Assembly: GCF_030704305.1 (NCBI RefSeq)
Contig: NZ_CP131935.1
Location: 4,526,001 to 4,590,000 of the forward strand
DNA: 64,000 bases
Origin: Massilia sp. R2A-15
GTDB taxonomy: Bacteria > Pseudomonadota > Gammaproteobacteria > Burkholderiales > Burkholderiaceae_D
Direction of reading: 5' to 3'
Shown here: in pieces, positions 34,684-43,812 of the stretch
Numbering within the stretch: the first letter of the stretch is position 1
Layout: every line of letters begins with the position of its first letter
Notes under the pieces: model-generated
The model's input: the letters and a program-made list of their open reading frames with translations, nothing else
Told to the model about the DNA's origin: nothing
Databases searched by the model: none
Translations under genes and position numbers: made by a program

Positions 34684-35883
34684 TTACACCATCTCGAAGG
34701 CCATCGCCGTCGCTTCGCCGCCGCCGATGCACAGCGAGGCGACGCCGCGCTTGCCGCCGGTCTTCTTCAGCGCGCCCAGCAGCGTGACGATGATGCGCGC
34801 GCCCGACGCGCCGATCGGGTGGCCCAGCGCGCAGGCGCCGCCGTGGACGTTGACCTTGCTGTGCGGGATGTCGAGTTCGTGCATCGCTGCCATCGGCACC
34901 GCGGCGAACGCTTCGTTGATCTCGAACAGGTCGACATCGCGCGCGTTCCAGCCGGTCTTCTTCAGCACTTTTTCCAGCGCGCCGATCGGCGCGGTGGTGA
35001 ACAGGTTCGGCTCCTGCGCGTGGGTCGAGTGCGCGACGATGCGGGCGATCGGCTTGAGGCCCAGTTTCGTCGCGGTCGATTCGCGCATCATCACCAATGC
35101 TGCGGCGCCGTCGTTGATCGACGACGACGAGGCGGCGGTGATGGTGCCGTCCTTCTTGAACGCAGGGCGCAGCGACGGGATCTTGTCCAGCTTGGCCTTG
35201 AGCGGGCCTTCATCCTTGTCGATCACGGTGTCGCCGGCGCGGCCGGACACGGTCACCGGCGCGATCTCCCACTGGAAGCTGCCGTCGGCGGTTGCCGCCT
35301 GCGCGCGCTTGACCGATTCGATCGCGAACGCGTCCTGCGCTTCGCGGGTGAAGGTGTACTTGGTCGCGCACTCTTCGGCGAAGGTGCCCATCGAGCGGCC
35401 GCCGCCGGTCTTTTCGTCCTTGCTGTAGGCGTCTTCCAGGCCGTCGAGCATCATGTGGTCGAACATCATGCCGTGGCCGATGCGGTAGCCGCCGCGCGCC
35501 TTCGGGATCAGGTACGGCGCGTTGGTCATCGACTCCATGCCGCCGGCGACGATAACGTCGGCGCTGCCGGCCATCAGGGTGTCGTGCGCGAAGATGGTGG
35601 TCTGCATCGCCGAGCCGCACATTTTCGACAGGGTGACGGCGCCGGCCGACAGCGGCAGGCCGGCCTTGATGGCGGCCTGGCGCGCCGGAGCCTGGCCCTG
35701 GCCGGCCATCAGGCAGTTGCCGAAGTAGACGTGTTCGACCAGGTTCTTGTCGACGCCAGAGCGCTCGACGGCGGCGGCGATGGCGACGGCGCCGAGGTCA
35801 TTGGCGCTCTTGGAGGAAAAATCGCCCTGGAACGCGCCCATTGGAGTGCGGGCTGCGCCGACGATAACGACTGGATCATTCAT
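34684..35883 (-). CDS. Acetyl-CoA C-acyltransferase (thiolase)
   Basis: A 399-residue thiolase. The acyl-accepting Cys is in [11 protein letters not shown] (about residue 89), the catalytic His in [12 protein letters not shown] and the second Cys in [12 protein letters not shown]. It condenses or cleaves acetyl-CoA units, for example acetoacetyl-CoA to two acetyl-CoA at the end of leucine breakdown or beta-oxidation. Its ATG overlaps the aceK stop by four bases (35880-35883), so the two are coupled. The downstream SDR starts two bases after its stop. Confidence 0.93.
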   Translation of the reverse strand: MNDPVVIVGAARTPMGAFQGDFSSKSANDLGAVAIAAAVERSGVDKNLVEHVYFGNCLMAGQGQAPARQAAIKAGLPLSAGAVTLSKMCGSAMQTTIFAHDTLMAGSADVIVAGGMESMTNAPYLIPKARGGYRIGHGMMFDHMMLDGLEDAYSKDEKTGGGRSMGTFAEECATKYTFTREAQDAFAIESVKRAQAATADGSFQWEIAPVTVSGRAGDTVIDKDEGPLKAKLDKIPSLRPAFKKDGTITAASSSSINDGAAALVMMRESTATKLGLKPIARIVAHSTHAQEPNLFTTAPIGALEKVLKKTGWNARDVDLFEINEAFAAVPMAAMHELDIPHSKVNVHGGACALGHPIGASGARIIVTLLGALKKTGGKRGVASLCIGGGEATAMAFEMV

Positions 35884-37718
35884 GGTTGGATCTCCAAAAG
35901 AGGTGGTGTTGAAATGCGGGGTGGGGATGCCGGCGCACGCACTTGCGCGCGCCGTTCGTTACAAAAGCGGATCGCTTGCGGATACGGAAAAACGTCTTCG
36001 ATGTGGCCGTCCATGATGCGCTGCTTGCGCGCCTGCCAGAACTCGCGCGTGAGCAGGTCCGCGTGGTGCTCCATGAACACCTTGCGGATTTTCGCATTGC
36101 CGAGCAGGAAGCGGCCGAACTGCTCGGGGAACACGTCGTGCCTGCCGACCGGGTACCACGGTTCGGCCGCCATCTCGTCCTCCTCGTTGCGCGGCGCCGG
36201 GATGTCGCGGAAATTGCAGTCGGTGATGTACTCGATCTCGTCGTAGTCGTAGAACACCACGCGCTTGTGGCGGGTCACGCCGAAATTCTTGTACAGCATG
36301 TCGCCGGGGAAGATGTTGGCCGCTACCAGGTCCTTGATCGCGTTACCGTATTCGATCACGTCGTGCGCCAGGCGCGCGTCGTCGCCGGCTTTTTCGACAT
36401 TGGTCAGGTCGATGTTCAGCGGCACCATGCGGCGCTCGATATACAGGTGGCGGATGATGATCCGGCCGCCTTCGATCTCGACCAGCGACGGCGCGTGGTG
36501 CATCAGCTCGGCGAGCAGCTCCTCGGAAAAGCGCTCGAGCGGGAACGCCACGTTCGAGTATTCGAGCGTGTCGGCCATGCGCCCGACGCGATCGTGATAC
36601 TTGACCAGCAGGTACTTCTCCTTGATCTGGGCGCGCGTGGTTTCCTTCGGCGCCGGATAGAAATCCTTGATCACCTTGAACACGTAGGGAAACGACGGAA
36701 GCGCGAACACCAGCATCACCAGGCCGCGAATGCCGGGCGCGATCTCGAAGCGGTCCGAGGTGTGCTTCAGGTGCTGCAGGTAGTCGCGGTAGAACAGCGT
36801 CTTGCCCTGCTTCTGCAGGCCGAGGATGGTGTAGATCTCGCTCCTGGGCTTCCTTGGCAGCAGGCCGCGCAGGAACTGCACGTAGGCCGACGGCACTTCC
36901 ATGTCGACCAGGAAGTAGGCGCGCGTGAACGAGAACAGCACGGTGATGTGTTCCTGCTCGTACAGCACGGTGTCGAGCACCAGTTCGCCGTGGCGGTTGT
37001 GCAGGATCGGGATGATGAAGGGGAACTCGCGGAAGCCGTTGATGGCCTTGCCGACGATGTAGGCGCCCTTGTTGCGGAAGAACAGGTTCGACAGCACCTG
37101 GAGCTGGTGATTCGGTTCGCGCGGTTCGTCGCCGAACATTTGCGCCAGGCGCGCTTCGACCAGCGCGATGTCGCGGTCGAGGTCGGCGAACTTGCAGTCG
37201 AGCTGGAAATTCGTCACCACCCGCTTGAGCGTGAAGCGCAGGCCGTCGGTGTGCGGATGGTAGACCCGGTAGGTCGGCAGCAGTTCCTCGGTTTCGATGT
37301 ACTCGGTCGACACCACCGGGCGCACGAAGATGAAGTCGTTGTGGAAGTAGGTGCGGTGCAGGATGTTGCAGCAGACCGAGTTGAAGAAGGTCTCGGCGCA
37401 TTCCGGCTGCTTGTGGCCGGACAGGATGCCGATGTAGTGCAGCTTGGTTTCGCGCCACACGGCGTCGGTCAGTTCCTCGCCGGCGTACTCGTCCTCGAGG
37501 ACTTGTACACATTCCTGTACACGTTTGTCGTAGAAGCCGATGCGTTCGCGCGCCGCCTGCTGGGCCACGGCCCAGGCGCCGGTTTCGAAGTGACGCCTGG
37601 CGGCCTGGCTGGTCTGGCGGAACAGGCGGTAGTGCTTGTCGAAACCGTCCAGGATCGTGCGCGCGATGTCGAAAGCGATCTGGGACGACAGCAGTTTCGG
37701 GAACGCGGCCTGGGTCAT
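35880..37718 (-). CDS. aceK: Isocitrate dehydrogenase kinase/phosphatase AceK
   Basis: A 612-residue AceK, slightly longer than the E. coli protein (about 580) owing to a Pro/Arg-rich C-terminal tail ([19 protein letters not shown]). Characteristic stretches include [20 protein letters not shown] and [20 protein letters not shown], with [17 protein letters not shown] near the kinase active site. AceK phosphorylates isocitrate dehydrogenase to divert isocitrate to the glyoxylate shunt and reverses this when carbon is plentiful. Here it is not with aceA/aceB but overlaps the thiolase gene and sits beside liuA. That makes sense because these pathways release acetyl-CoA. Confidence 0.96.
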   Translation of the reverse strand: MTQAAFPKLLSSQIAFDIARTILDGFDKHYRLFRQTSQAARRHFETGAWAVAQQAARERIGFYDKRVQECVQVLEDEYAGEELTDAVWRETKLHYIGILSGHKQPECAETFFNSVCCNILHRTYFHNDFIFVRPVVSTEYIETEELLPTYRVYHPHTDGLRFTLKRVVTNFQLDCKFADLDRDIALVEARLAQMFGDEPREPNHQLQVLSNLFFRNKGAYIVGKAINGFREFPFIIPILHNRHGELVLDTVLYEQEHITVLFSFTRAYFLVDMEVPSAYVQFLRGLLPRKPRSEIYTILGLQKQGKTLFYRDYLQHLKHTSDRFEIAPGIRGLVMLVFALPSFPYVFKVIKDFYPAPKETTRAQIKEKYLLVKYHDRVGRMADTLEYSNVAFPLERFSEELLAELMHHAPSLVEIEGGRIIIRHLYIERRMVPLNIDLTNVEKAGDDARLAHDVIEYGNAIKDLVAANIFPGDMLYKNFGVTRHKRVVFYDYDEIEYITDCNFRDIPAPRNEEDEMAAEPWYPVGRHDVFPEQFGRFLLGNAKIRKVFMEHHADLLTREFWQARKQRIMDGHIEDVFPYPQAIRFCNERRAQVRAPASPPRISTPPLLEIQP

Positions 37719-37778
37719 GGAGGGATCTCGGGTGGGGGCTTCCCCTGATTCTACTTCGTCTCGAAAAACGTTGCGGCC

Positions 37779-37869
37779 GGGGTCTGGTCCTGCGGACCTG
37801 ACCCCATCTTGGTCTGACCCCGCTGTGTGCGGCGCTCAACATGGGGTCAGGTCCGCAGGACCAGACCCC
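37779..37869. repeat. Family B inverted pair of 27-bp palindromes
   Basis: Unit 1 (37779-37805) has arms GGGGTCTGGTCC and GGACCTGACCCC around TGC, with one mismatch. Unit 2 (37843-37869) is its exact reverse complement. A partial TGGTCTGACCCC lies between them (37810-37821). The set fills the gap between liuA and aceK and could end or attenuate liu transcription before aceK. Confidence 0.85.
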
Positions 37870-37881
37870 ACCCGTGCGGAT

Positions 37882-39066
37882 TTACTTGGTTTCGGCGAAC
37901 AGCTCGCGGCCGATCAGCATGCGACGGATCTCGCTCGTGCCCGCGCCGATTTCGTAGAGCTTCGCGTCACGCCACAGACGTCCCACCGGATACTCGTTGA
38001 TATAGCCGTTGCCGCCCAGGGTCTGGATCGCTTCGCCGGCCATCCATGTTGCCTTCTCGGCGCTGTACAGGATGGCGCCGGCGGCGTCCTTGCGCAGGTT
38101 GCGGATCTGCTCGGGCGTCGTGGCGCGGTCGCAGGCCTGGCCGACGGCGTACACGTAGGCCTTGCACGCCATCATGGTCGAGTACATGTCCGCCAGCTTG
38201 CCCTGCATCAGCTGGAATTCGCCGATCGGCTGGCCGAACTGCTTGCGGTCGTGCACGTACGGCACCACCGCGTCCATGCAGGCGGCCATGATGCCCAGCG
38301 GGCCGCCCGACAGCACGGTGCGCTCGAAGTCCAGGCCCGACATCAGCACGTTGACGCCCTTGCCCAGGCCGCCCAGCACGTTCTCGGCCGGCACTTCGCA
38401 GTCCTGGAACACCAGTTCGCCCGTGTGCGAGCCGCGCATGCCCAGCTTGTCGAGCTTTTGCGCGATCGAGAAGCCCTTGTAGCCTTTTTCGATCAGGAAG
38501 GCGGTCATGCCGCGCGGACCGGCTTCGAGGTCGTTCTTGGCGTACACCACCAGCACGTCGGCGTCCGGACCGTTGGTGATCCACATCTTGGTGCCGTTGA
38601 GCACCCAGCGATCGCCCTTGAATTCGGCCTTCAGTTTCATGCTGACGACGTCGGAGCCGGCGTTCGGCTCGGACATGGCGAGCGCGCCAATGTGTTCGCC
38701 CGAGATCAGCTTCGGCAGGTACTTGCGCTTCTGCTCTTCGGTGCCGTTGCGCTTGATCTGGTTGACGCACAGGTTCGAGTGGGCGCCGTAGGACAGGCCG
38801 ACCGAGGCGGACGCGCGCGAGATTTCCTCCATCGCGACGATGTGGGCCAGGTAGCCCATGTTGGCGCCGCCGTATTCCTCGCCGACGGTGATGCCGAGCA
38901 CGCCCAGTTCGCCCATCTTGCGCCACAGGTCCATCGGGAACTGGTCGCTGCGGTCGATTTCGGCGGCGCGCGGCGCGATTTCCGCGGCGGCGAACTGTTG
39001 CACCGCTTCGCGCAGCGCGGCGATGTCGTCGCCATGATCAAAGGTCAAGCCTGGCAGGTGCAGCAT
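37882..39066 (-). CDS. liuA: Isovaleryl-CoA dehydrogenase
   Basis: A 394-residue acyl-CoA dehydrogenase of the isovaleryl-CoA type, second committed step of leucine breakdown. The catalytic Glu is in [17 protein letters not shown], the helix-G position typical for isovaleryl-CoA dehydrogenase. The position used by other acyl-CoA dehydrogenases reads [13 protein letters not shown], without the YEGTS glutamate. FAD-binding [15 protein letters not shown] is intact. The gene follows liuR by 79 bases, and a LiuR-like palindrome lies in that gap. Other liu genes (carboxylase, hydratase, lyase) are not in the window. Confidence 0.94.
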   Translation of the reverse strand: MLHLPGLTFDHGDDIAALREAVQQFAAAEIAPRAAEIDRSDQFPMDLWRKMGELGVLGITVGEEYGGANMGYLAHIVAMEEISRASASVGLSYGAHSNLCVNQIKRNGTEEQKRKYLPKLISGEHIGALAMSEPNAGSDVVSMKLKAEFKGDRWVLNGTKMWITNGPDADVLVVYAKNDLEAGPRGMTAFLIEKGYKGFSIAQKLDKLGMRGSHTGELVFQDCEVPAENVLGGLGKGVNVLMSGLDFERTVLSGGPLGIMAACMDAVVPYVHDRKQFGQPIGEFQLMQGKLADMYSTMMACKAYVYAVGQACDRATTPEQIRNLRKDAAGAILYSAEKATWMAGEAIQTLGGNGYINEYPVGRLWRDAKLYEIGAGTSEIRRMLIGRELFAETK

Positions 39067-39117
39067 GTCGTCCTCACGGGAAATTAGGGCAAAGGTGGAT
39101 GATACGCCGATGTGACG

Positions 39118-39133
39118 TTAACGTAAACGTAAA
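39118..39133. promoter_or_regulatory. LiuR-type operator before liuA
   Basis: TTAACGT (39118-39124) and ACGTAAA (39127-39133) around AA form an inverted repeat with one mismatch. It matches the perfect element at 39595-39610 upstream of liuR. Position between liuR and liuA supports control by LiuR. Confidence 0.65.
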
Positions 39134-39145
39134 GTGGCTTCCCGC

Positions 39146-39541
39146 TCAGACGCTGTCGGCCGTGGCTTCGGCCAGCATGCGCCGGCATTCTTCCTCGTGG
39201 GTGGCGACCTCGGCCAGCGCCATCTCGATGTCGGCGCGCTGCTGCTCGAGCGTCTCGCGCTGGTGCGCCAGCACGCCGAGAAAGCGCTGCATCTGCGCCA
39301 CGGTGTCCTTGGGCGACTCGTACATGTCGACGATGCTGCGGATTTCGGACAAGGTCAGCCCCAGCCGCTTGCCGCGCAAGGTCAGCTTCAGGCGGGTGCG
39401 GTCGCGCGCGGTGTAGACCCGGTTGCGTCCGCCGGCGCCTTCGCGGCTGGGCGTGAGCAGCCCGTGGTCTTCATAGAACCGGATGGCGCGCGCGGTGATG
39501 TCGAATTCGCGCGCCAGTTCGGCGATGGTGTAAGTGGGCAT
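39146..39541 (-). CDS. liuR: MerR-family regulator LiuR
   Basis: A 131-residue MerR regulator. The winged helix is YTIAELAREFDITARAIRFY followed by EDHGLL (residues 4-29), and a coiled-coil dimerisation helix follows (about 80-120). There is no cysteine metal-sensing loop at the C-terminus, which suits an organic ligand. In proteobacteria LiuR controls leucine and isovalerate breakdown genes and is often next to liuA, as here. Palindromes flank it on both sides, consistent with autoregulation and control of the divergent hydrolase gene. Confidence 0.88.
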   Translation of the reverse strand: MPTYTIAELAREFDITARAIRFYEDHGLLTPSREGAGGRNRVYTARDRTRLKLTLRGKRLGLTLSEIRSIVDMYESPKDTVAQMQRFLGVLAHQRETLEQQRADIEMALAEVATHEEECRRMLAEATADSV

Positions 39542-39594
39542 GGCGATCCGTGCAAAAGTGGGAATCCGCTTAGAATAAAAGCGCGCGGCTTCCG

Positions 39595-39610
39595 TTTACG
39601 TCAACGTAAA
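39595..39610. promoter_or_regulatory. LiuR-type operator between liuR and the MBL-fold gene
   Basis: TTTACGT (39595-39601) and ACGTAAA (39604-39610) around CA are a perfect inverted repeat in the 116-base divergent region. One site could serve both liuR and the metallo-hydrolase gene. Confidence 0.7.
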
Positions 39611-39657
39611 GCACATTGTAGCGCGCCGCCCGCCATCCTGAACACGAAAGATCCGCC

Positions 39658-40713
39658 ATGAACCAACTCGAGTCGCAACTTGAATATCCCTTCGGCGACA
39701 CCCTGCCGGCCATCGGCGCCGTGCTGCCGCTGGCGCCCGGCCTGGGCTGGCTGCGCATGCCGCTTCCGTTCGCGCTCGACCATATCAACCTGTGGCTGCT
39801 GGCCGATGGCGAGGGCTTTGCCGCGGTCGACTGCGGCGTGGCGACCGACGCCACCCGCGCCGCCTGGGAGCAGGTGTTCGGCGGCGCCACCATGGCCAGC
39901 CAGCCGCTCACGCGCGTGATCGCCACCCATTGCCACCCGGACCACATCGGCCTGTCGGACTGGCTGTGCAAGCGCTTCGGCGCGCCGTTCTGGATCACCA
40001 CCGGCGAATACGGCTTCGGCCGCATGATGTCGGCGGCCCTGCCGGGCGTGGACGGCACCGCCGCGATCCCGCATTTTCAGCGCCACGGCCTGGCGGGCGA
40101 CGACCTGCTGGCGCAGATGCAAACCCGGCGCAACTATTTCCCCTCGCTGGTGCCGGCCGTGCCCGAGTCCTACACCCGGATGCGCGACGGCGACCAGTTC
40201 GCGATCGGCAAGCACAGCTGGCGCGTGATCGCCGGCTTCGGCCATTCGCCGGAACACGCGTCGCTGTACTGCGGGGAGCTGGGCGTGCTGATCTCGGGCG
40301 ACATGGTGCTGCCGCGCATTTCCACCAATGTCTCGGTGTTCGCCGTCGAGCCGGAGGGCAATCCACTGCAGCTGTACCTCGACTCGCTGGGCAGGTTCGA
40401 CGAGCTGCCGGCCGATACCCTGGTGCTGCCGTCGCACGGCCGCCCGTTCCGCGGCCTGCATACCCGCATCGCCCAGCTGCGCGCGCACCACGAGGCGCGC
40501 CTGGCCGAGGTGGTGGCGGCCTGCGCCGAGGCGCCCCGCTCGGCGATGGACATCGTGCCGGTCATGTTCAAGCGCCAGCTCGACGCCCACCAGCTGACCT
40601 TCGCGCTGGGCGAGGCGCTGGCGCACCTGCATAAATGCTGGGCCGATGGTGTTGTGCGGCGCGTCACGGGAACCGATGGCATTATCCGCTTCCAGAGTGC
40701 GCACAAGGAATAA
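39658..40713 (+). CDS. MBL-fold metallo-hydrolase linked to liu genes
   Basis: A 351-residue metallo-beta-lactamase-fold hydrolase. The metal motif is THCHPDHIGLSDW (HxHxDH, about residue 84), with further ligands in GFGHSPEHASLYC and the late LPSHGRPFRG. The C-terminal 70 residues (LAEVVAACAEAPRSAMDIVP) are typical of the glyoxalase II-like group with a winged-helix tail. It is divergent from liuR and shares the LiuR-type palindrome, so it is probably co-regulated with leucine breakdown. A thioesterase role on a CoA intermediate is possible but not shown. Confidence 0.85.
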   Translation: MNQLESQLEYPFGDTLPAIGAVLPLAPGLGWLRMPLPFALDHINLWLLADGEGFAAVDCGVATDATRAAWEQVFGGATMASQPLTRVIATHCHPDHIGLSDWLCKRFGAPFWITTGEYGFGRMMSAALPGVDGTAAIPHFQRHGLAGDDLLAQMQTRRNYFPSLVPAVPESYTRMRDGDQFAIGKHSWRVIAGFGHSPEHASLYCGELGVLISGDMVLPRISTNVSVFAVEPEGNPLQLYLDSLGRFDELPADTLVLPSHGRPFRGLHTRIAQLRAHHEARLAEVVAACAEAPRSAMDIVPVMFKRQLDAHQLTFALGEALAHLHKCWADGVVRRVTGTDGIIRFQSAHKE

Positions 40714-40894
40714 AATTCGCGATTCCGCAGGGTGGAGGCATATTTTTAGCCGAAGTTCAAGTCATAATAACTGCGACAGTGCGTCAGTACAGGATATACT
40801 CTCTAACTGTTACATTCCGATTGCTAGTTTGTCACAATCGGTCTCTCCACCCAAGCGACTGACTTTCATTCCATTGCATGAAATAGTGCCAACC

Positions 40895-41302
40895 ATGAAT
40901 TCATCCAACGAGCGGGAAAGCTTCAGCGTGCGCCTGCAGCAAGCGCTGAAAAACGCCCATTATTCGCCCGATAGTCCGACCCGCCTGGCCCGCGAATTTA
41001 ACATCCGCTTCGACGGACGGCCGATCACGGTGCATGCGGCGCGCAAATGGCTGGTGGGCGAGGCGATTCCCACGCAGGAAAAATTGCGCATGATCGCGCA
41101 GTGGCTGGGCGTGCCGGCCGAATGGCTGCGCTTCGGCGGCCCGGAAAGCCTCGAGTCGCACGGCGAGCCGGTCAACGGTTTCTCGCGCTTCGAGTCGGCC
41201 GACGTCAAGCTGATCGCCGACCTGCAGCTGCTCGACGAACACCACCGAAAGATCGCCCGGGAATTCATCCGCATGCTGGTACGCATGAATTACCAGAAAT
41301 AG
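40895..41302 (+). CDS. Small XRE-like transcriptional regulator
   Basis: A 135-residue protein with a helix-turn-helix spread over residues 10-75 (FSVRLQQALKNAHYSPDSPT, then ARKWLVGEAIPTQEKLRMIA and WLGVPAEWLRFG). The C-terminal 40 residues (DVKLIADLQLLDEHHRKIAR) form an amphipathic helix like those of cI-type repressors. Upstream there is an inverted repeat CCGATTG/CAATCGG at 40817-40841 in AT-rich DNA that could be its own operator. No regulated partner is evident. Confidence 0.75.
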   Translation: MNSSNERESFSVRLQQALKNAHYSPDSPTRLAREFNIRFDGRPITVHAARKWLVGEAIPTQEKLRMIAQWLGVPAEWLRFGGPESLESHGEPVNGFSRFESADVKLIADLQLLDEHHRKIAREFIRMLVRMNYQK

Positions 41303-41565
41303 CGTCCGTTTCGGCCTCCCCGCATCCCCGCGCTGACGGCCCGCAAGCCGATTCATTGAACTGGCGCAACTATTCCCAGAATTTCCTGTTTATCATTGCA
41401 TTGGCGCCCGGTTGATGCACAATGTCAATATGTGTTCCTCGAAATTCTATGTGGAAATTTTGAATGAACGGCAGCACAAAGGCGGATTAGTGGCCCATAA
41501 TCACAGCAGTGCCTGGCAGTCCCGCCACCAAGTATCGAAACGAAGCCGAGGATGTTAGCCGCCCT

Positions 41566-41736
41566 ATGAAAAGCAACTACAGCAACACTGCACAGCTGAA
41601 GGATTTGATGACTGCTCCTCCGATGACGGCGGCCCAGCACGCGGAAGTGATGCGCAAGCGCATCGCCCACCGTCGGATGGTCGAGGAAGCGAAAGAAATG
41701 AAGAAAGCCGAGAGCTGGCAGTTCGACAAGCGCTAG
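41566..41736 (+). CDS. Small hypothetical protein, charged
   Basis: A 56-residue reading frame, MKSNYSNTAQLKDLMTAPPM onward, with a strongly charged helical C-terminus (HAEVMRKRIAHRRMVEEAKE). The longer frame from 41509 starts in poor context. No ribosome site is obvious, and the family is not recognised. Codon use is regular enough that expression is plausible. Confidence 0.4.
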   Translation: MKSNYSNTAQLKDLMTAPPMTAAQHAEVMRKRIAHRRMVEEAKEMKKAESWQFDKR

Positions 41737-41751
41737 GCTGCCGCTGTCGAT

Positions 41752-42348
41752 TCAGGATTGCTCGGGGGGGTTCATGCCGCCCCAGCGTGGCGCGAGCGCG
41801 TGCTCGATGCCGAACAGGTCGATCACCCGCGCGACGGTGTGATCGACCATCTCGTCGATGGTGGCCGGGCGGTGGTAAAAGCTTGGCAGCGGCGGGAAAA
41901 TAATCCCCCCCATCTCCGTCACCGCCGTCATGTTGCGCAGGTGCGCCAGGTTGAACGGCGTTTCGCGCACCATCAATACCAGCCGGCGGCGCTCCTTGAG
42001 CACCACGTCGGCCGCGCGCGCGATCAGGTTGTCCGACAGGCCATGGGCCACCGACGCCAGGGTCTTCATCGAGCACGGTGCGACCACCATGCCGTCCGAC
42101 TGGAACGAGCCGCTGGCAATGGCGGCGCCGACGTCGCGGTTCTTGTGCACCACGTGGGCCAGCGCCTCGACGTCGCGCCGCTGCATGCCCACTTCCTGAT
42201 GCAGGGTCAGGCTGGCGGCGTCGGAGATGACGAGGTGGGTTTCGATCCCTGGCGTGGCCGCCAGGTGCTGCAGCAGCCGCACGCCGTACACCGCGCCGGT
42301 GGCGCCGGTGATGGCGATGACGAGCCTCCGCGGGGGGGAATCAGGCAT
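41752..42348 (-). CDS. ubiX: Flavin prenyltransferase UbiX
   Basis: A 198-residue flavoprotein of the UbiX/Pad1 family. It prenylates FMN to make the cofactor of UbiD decarboxylase in ubiquinone synthesis. Signatures are [18 protein letters not shown], the [17 protein letters not shown] loop and [18 protein letters not shown]. Its 5' end overlaps the 3' end of the glutaredoxin gene by eight bases, and both are transcribed leftward. The C-terminal tail ([17 protein letters not shown]) is ordinary for the family. Confidence 0.95.
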   Translation of the reverse strand: MPDSPPRRLVIAITGATGAVYGVRLLQHLAATPGIETHLVISDAASLTLHQEVGMQRRDVEALAHVVHKNRDVGAAIASGSFQSDGMVVAPCSMKTLASVAHGLSDNLIARAADVVLKERRRLVLMVRETPFNLAHLRNMTAVTEMGGIIFPPLPSFYHRPATIDEMVDHTVARVIDLFGIEHALAPRWGGMNPPEQS

Positions 42349-42652
42349 CGAGCAGGGCTTTGAGCTCGCCCGATTCGAACATCTCGTTCATGATGTCCGA
42401 GCCGCCGATGAATTCACCCTTCACGTACAGCTGAGGGATGGTCGGCCAGTTGGAGAAATCCTTGATCCCCTGGCGCACTTCCGGGTCGTCCAGCACGTTG
42501 ACGGTGGCGATGTTCTCGACGCCGCAGGCCTTCAGGATCTGGATCGCGCGGCCCGAAAAGCCGCATTGCGGGAATTGGGCGGTGCCCTTCATGAACAGCA
42601 CGACAGGCGTGGTGCTCACGGTTTCTTTGATCCAGGTTTGTACGTCGCTCAT
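42341..42652 (-). CDS. grxD: Monothiol glutaredoxin Grx4/GrxD
   Basis: A 103-residue monothiol glutaredoxin with the CGFS active site ([11 protein letters not shown]), [20 protein letters not shown] for glutathione binding, and typical length. It holds a [2Fe-2S] cluster with glutathione and partners BolA, taking part in iron-sulfur cluster trafficking. The ATG at 42652 fits family N-termini; the frame extends upstream without homology. It overlaps ubiX by eight bases. Confidence 0.95.
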   Translation of the reverse strand: MSDVQTWIKETVSTTPVVLFMKGTAQFPQCGFSGRAIQILKACGVENIATVNVLDDPEVRQGIKDFSNWPTIPQLYVKGEFIGGSDIMNEMFESGELKALLDA

Positions 42653-42815
42653 GGCTGCCTCGGTGAAAAAATGAATGGATGACGGCATTTTATAAGAAAA
42701 CGCCGGGGCAGGGGCTGGGGCCGACATTCTGGAATCTTTCGGTTGGTGCGCATTTTAGGCGCGCGCGGCAAATCCTCTCTAGAGCGCGAGAACTTGCTAA
42801 CCGCCTGGGCGAAGG

Positions 42816-43076
42816 TCAGACTACGCCCTGCGTTGGCTCTGCGGCCACACGTGCGCGCAGCGCGGCGAGGGAGATCAGTTTCGAATGCTCGGAACGGCGT
42901 GACTCGTAGACGGTGGAAAGGTCTGCAAATGCTTCGTGAAGTTGATCGACAAAAGGACCAAGCTCTTCTTCCTCAGCTTCGCCGAGTGAACCGCTGTCAA
43001 GCAACAGTTGGCAGCGTTTCATTTCTCGCAGTACGGCGGTGATTGCGGCTAGCAATGCATTTGTGCTCTCAAGCAT
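42816..43076 (-). CDS. Tsi2-like immunity protein
   Basis: An 86-residue acidic, helical protein. The ATG at 43076 has GGAG six bases upstream. From memory of Pseudomonas aeruginosa Tsi2 (77 residues), the pattern aligns along its length: LLAAITAVLREMKR against LMVAIQCVAARTRE, then an Ala/Glu-rich stretch (EAEEEELGPFVDQL against AAELEQLLVGYDLA), and ADLSTVYE against DDLKNAYE. Tsi2 binds and neutralises the Tse2 toxin in the cytoplasm. The gene lies 22 bases downstream of the Tse2-like pseudogene, in the toxin-then-immunity order. The match is remote and should be confirmed by profile search. Confidence 0.6.
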   Translation of the reverse strand: MLESTNALLAAITAVLREMKRCQLLLDSGSLGEAEEEELGPFVDQLHEAFADLSTVYESRRSEHSKLISLAALRARVAAEPTQGVV

Positions 43077-43098
43077 GTGGTACTCCGTCACGTTCAGG

Positions 43099-43558
43099 TT
43101 AGAGTTCCAGCGTAGCGCGCTGGTTCATGGTCTTGAGTTGCTGCAGGAAGAGCGGGAGCGGCACGTCACCTTTCGGTGCGATGGTGTAATGGAAGGCACC
43201 TTGGACATTCTGATGGTCCTTGGTAACAGCCAGCCCGGGGGGAATCTGCGTACCGGCGGGAATTTTGAAATGCTTGGTTGTTTTTGAGCCGAACCAGGTT
43301 ACTTTCAAATCAAAAGTAGATACCCCGCGGTAGTCTCCTTTAATGCAGCGGCATCCGAGGACGATTCATTGGTTGTCGCGGTCAACTACTCTGACGTCGG
43401 CGAGACGGGTATCGTTTCCTGGGTGTGGATCAAGGGCCATAGCTCCAGCCTCGAACTCGGACTTTTTCTGCGCGCCATAGGGCCGTCGGCGTTGACGTGT
43501 CCCAGAACCTTTCCCCAAAGCCTGCTGCTAGATAGATATTCTTGAGGTCGTCGGACAT
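43099..43558 (-). pseudogene. Broken Tse2-like toxin gene
   Basis: The 460-base region is about the size of a Tse2 gene (158 codons). It starts at ATG 43558 behind AGGGG. Frame 1 encodes MSDDLKNIYLAAGFG through TPTALWRAEKVRVRGWSYGP and stops at 43432-43430. Similarity continues in another frame as MALDPHPGNDTRLADVRVVD, interrupted by a TGA at 43368-43366. The C-terminal part then reads GVSTFD, FKIPAGTQIPPGLAV and HYTIAPKG, closely matching Tse2 GTSVFD, FVIPDGTDIPPDLKV and HYTIMP as I recall them. Tse2 is a cytoplasmic type VI effector with an ADP-ribosyltransferase-like fold. Two lesions make this copy inactive unless the sequence has errors. The last 69 codons alone form an open frame from a TTG. 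Confidence 0.65.
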
Positions 43559-43776
43559 AGAGTATCCCCTAAAAATGATGTGTCGATCAGCAGACAATGG
43601 CGATAAATGTGCAGGCGGACGCGATTACTCTTCAGTATGTTCCCAAATGCTCTGATGTCAAGACAGGTAGCTGTTCTTTTGCACGCATTTGAAGTGCTCT
43701 CTCCCCGCCGGGACGCGTGCGATATAACTTTAAAGGGTCATGTAGCTTTTGCAGAGCAGATGAGGGACGCACAGGC

Positions 43777-43803
43777 GGGGTCAGGTCTGCAAGACCAGAC
43801 CCC
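43777..43803. repeat. Family B palindrome, single unit
   Basis: GGGGTCAGGTCT (43777-43788) and AGACCAGACCCC (43792-43803) around GCA. It lies just after the tex stop codon and before the toxin remnant, a position suited to 3'-end formation. The T-A change in both arms preserves pairing at the loop-proximal base. Confidence 0.8.
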
Positions 43804-43812
43804 GGTACTCGC

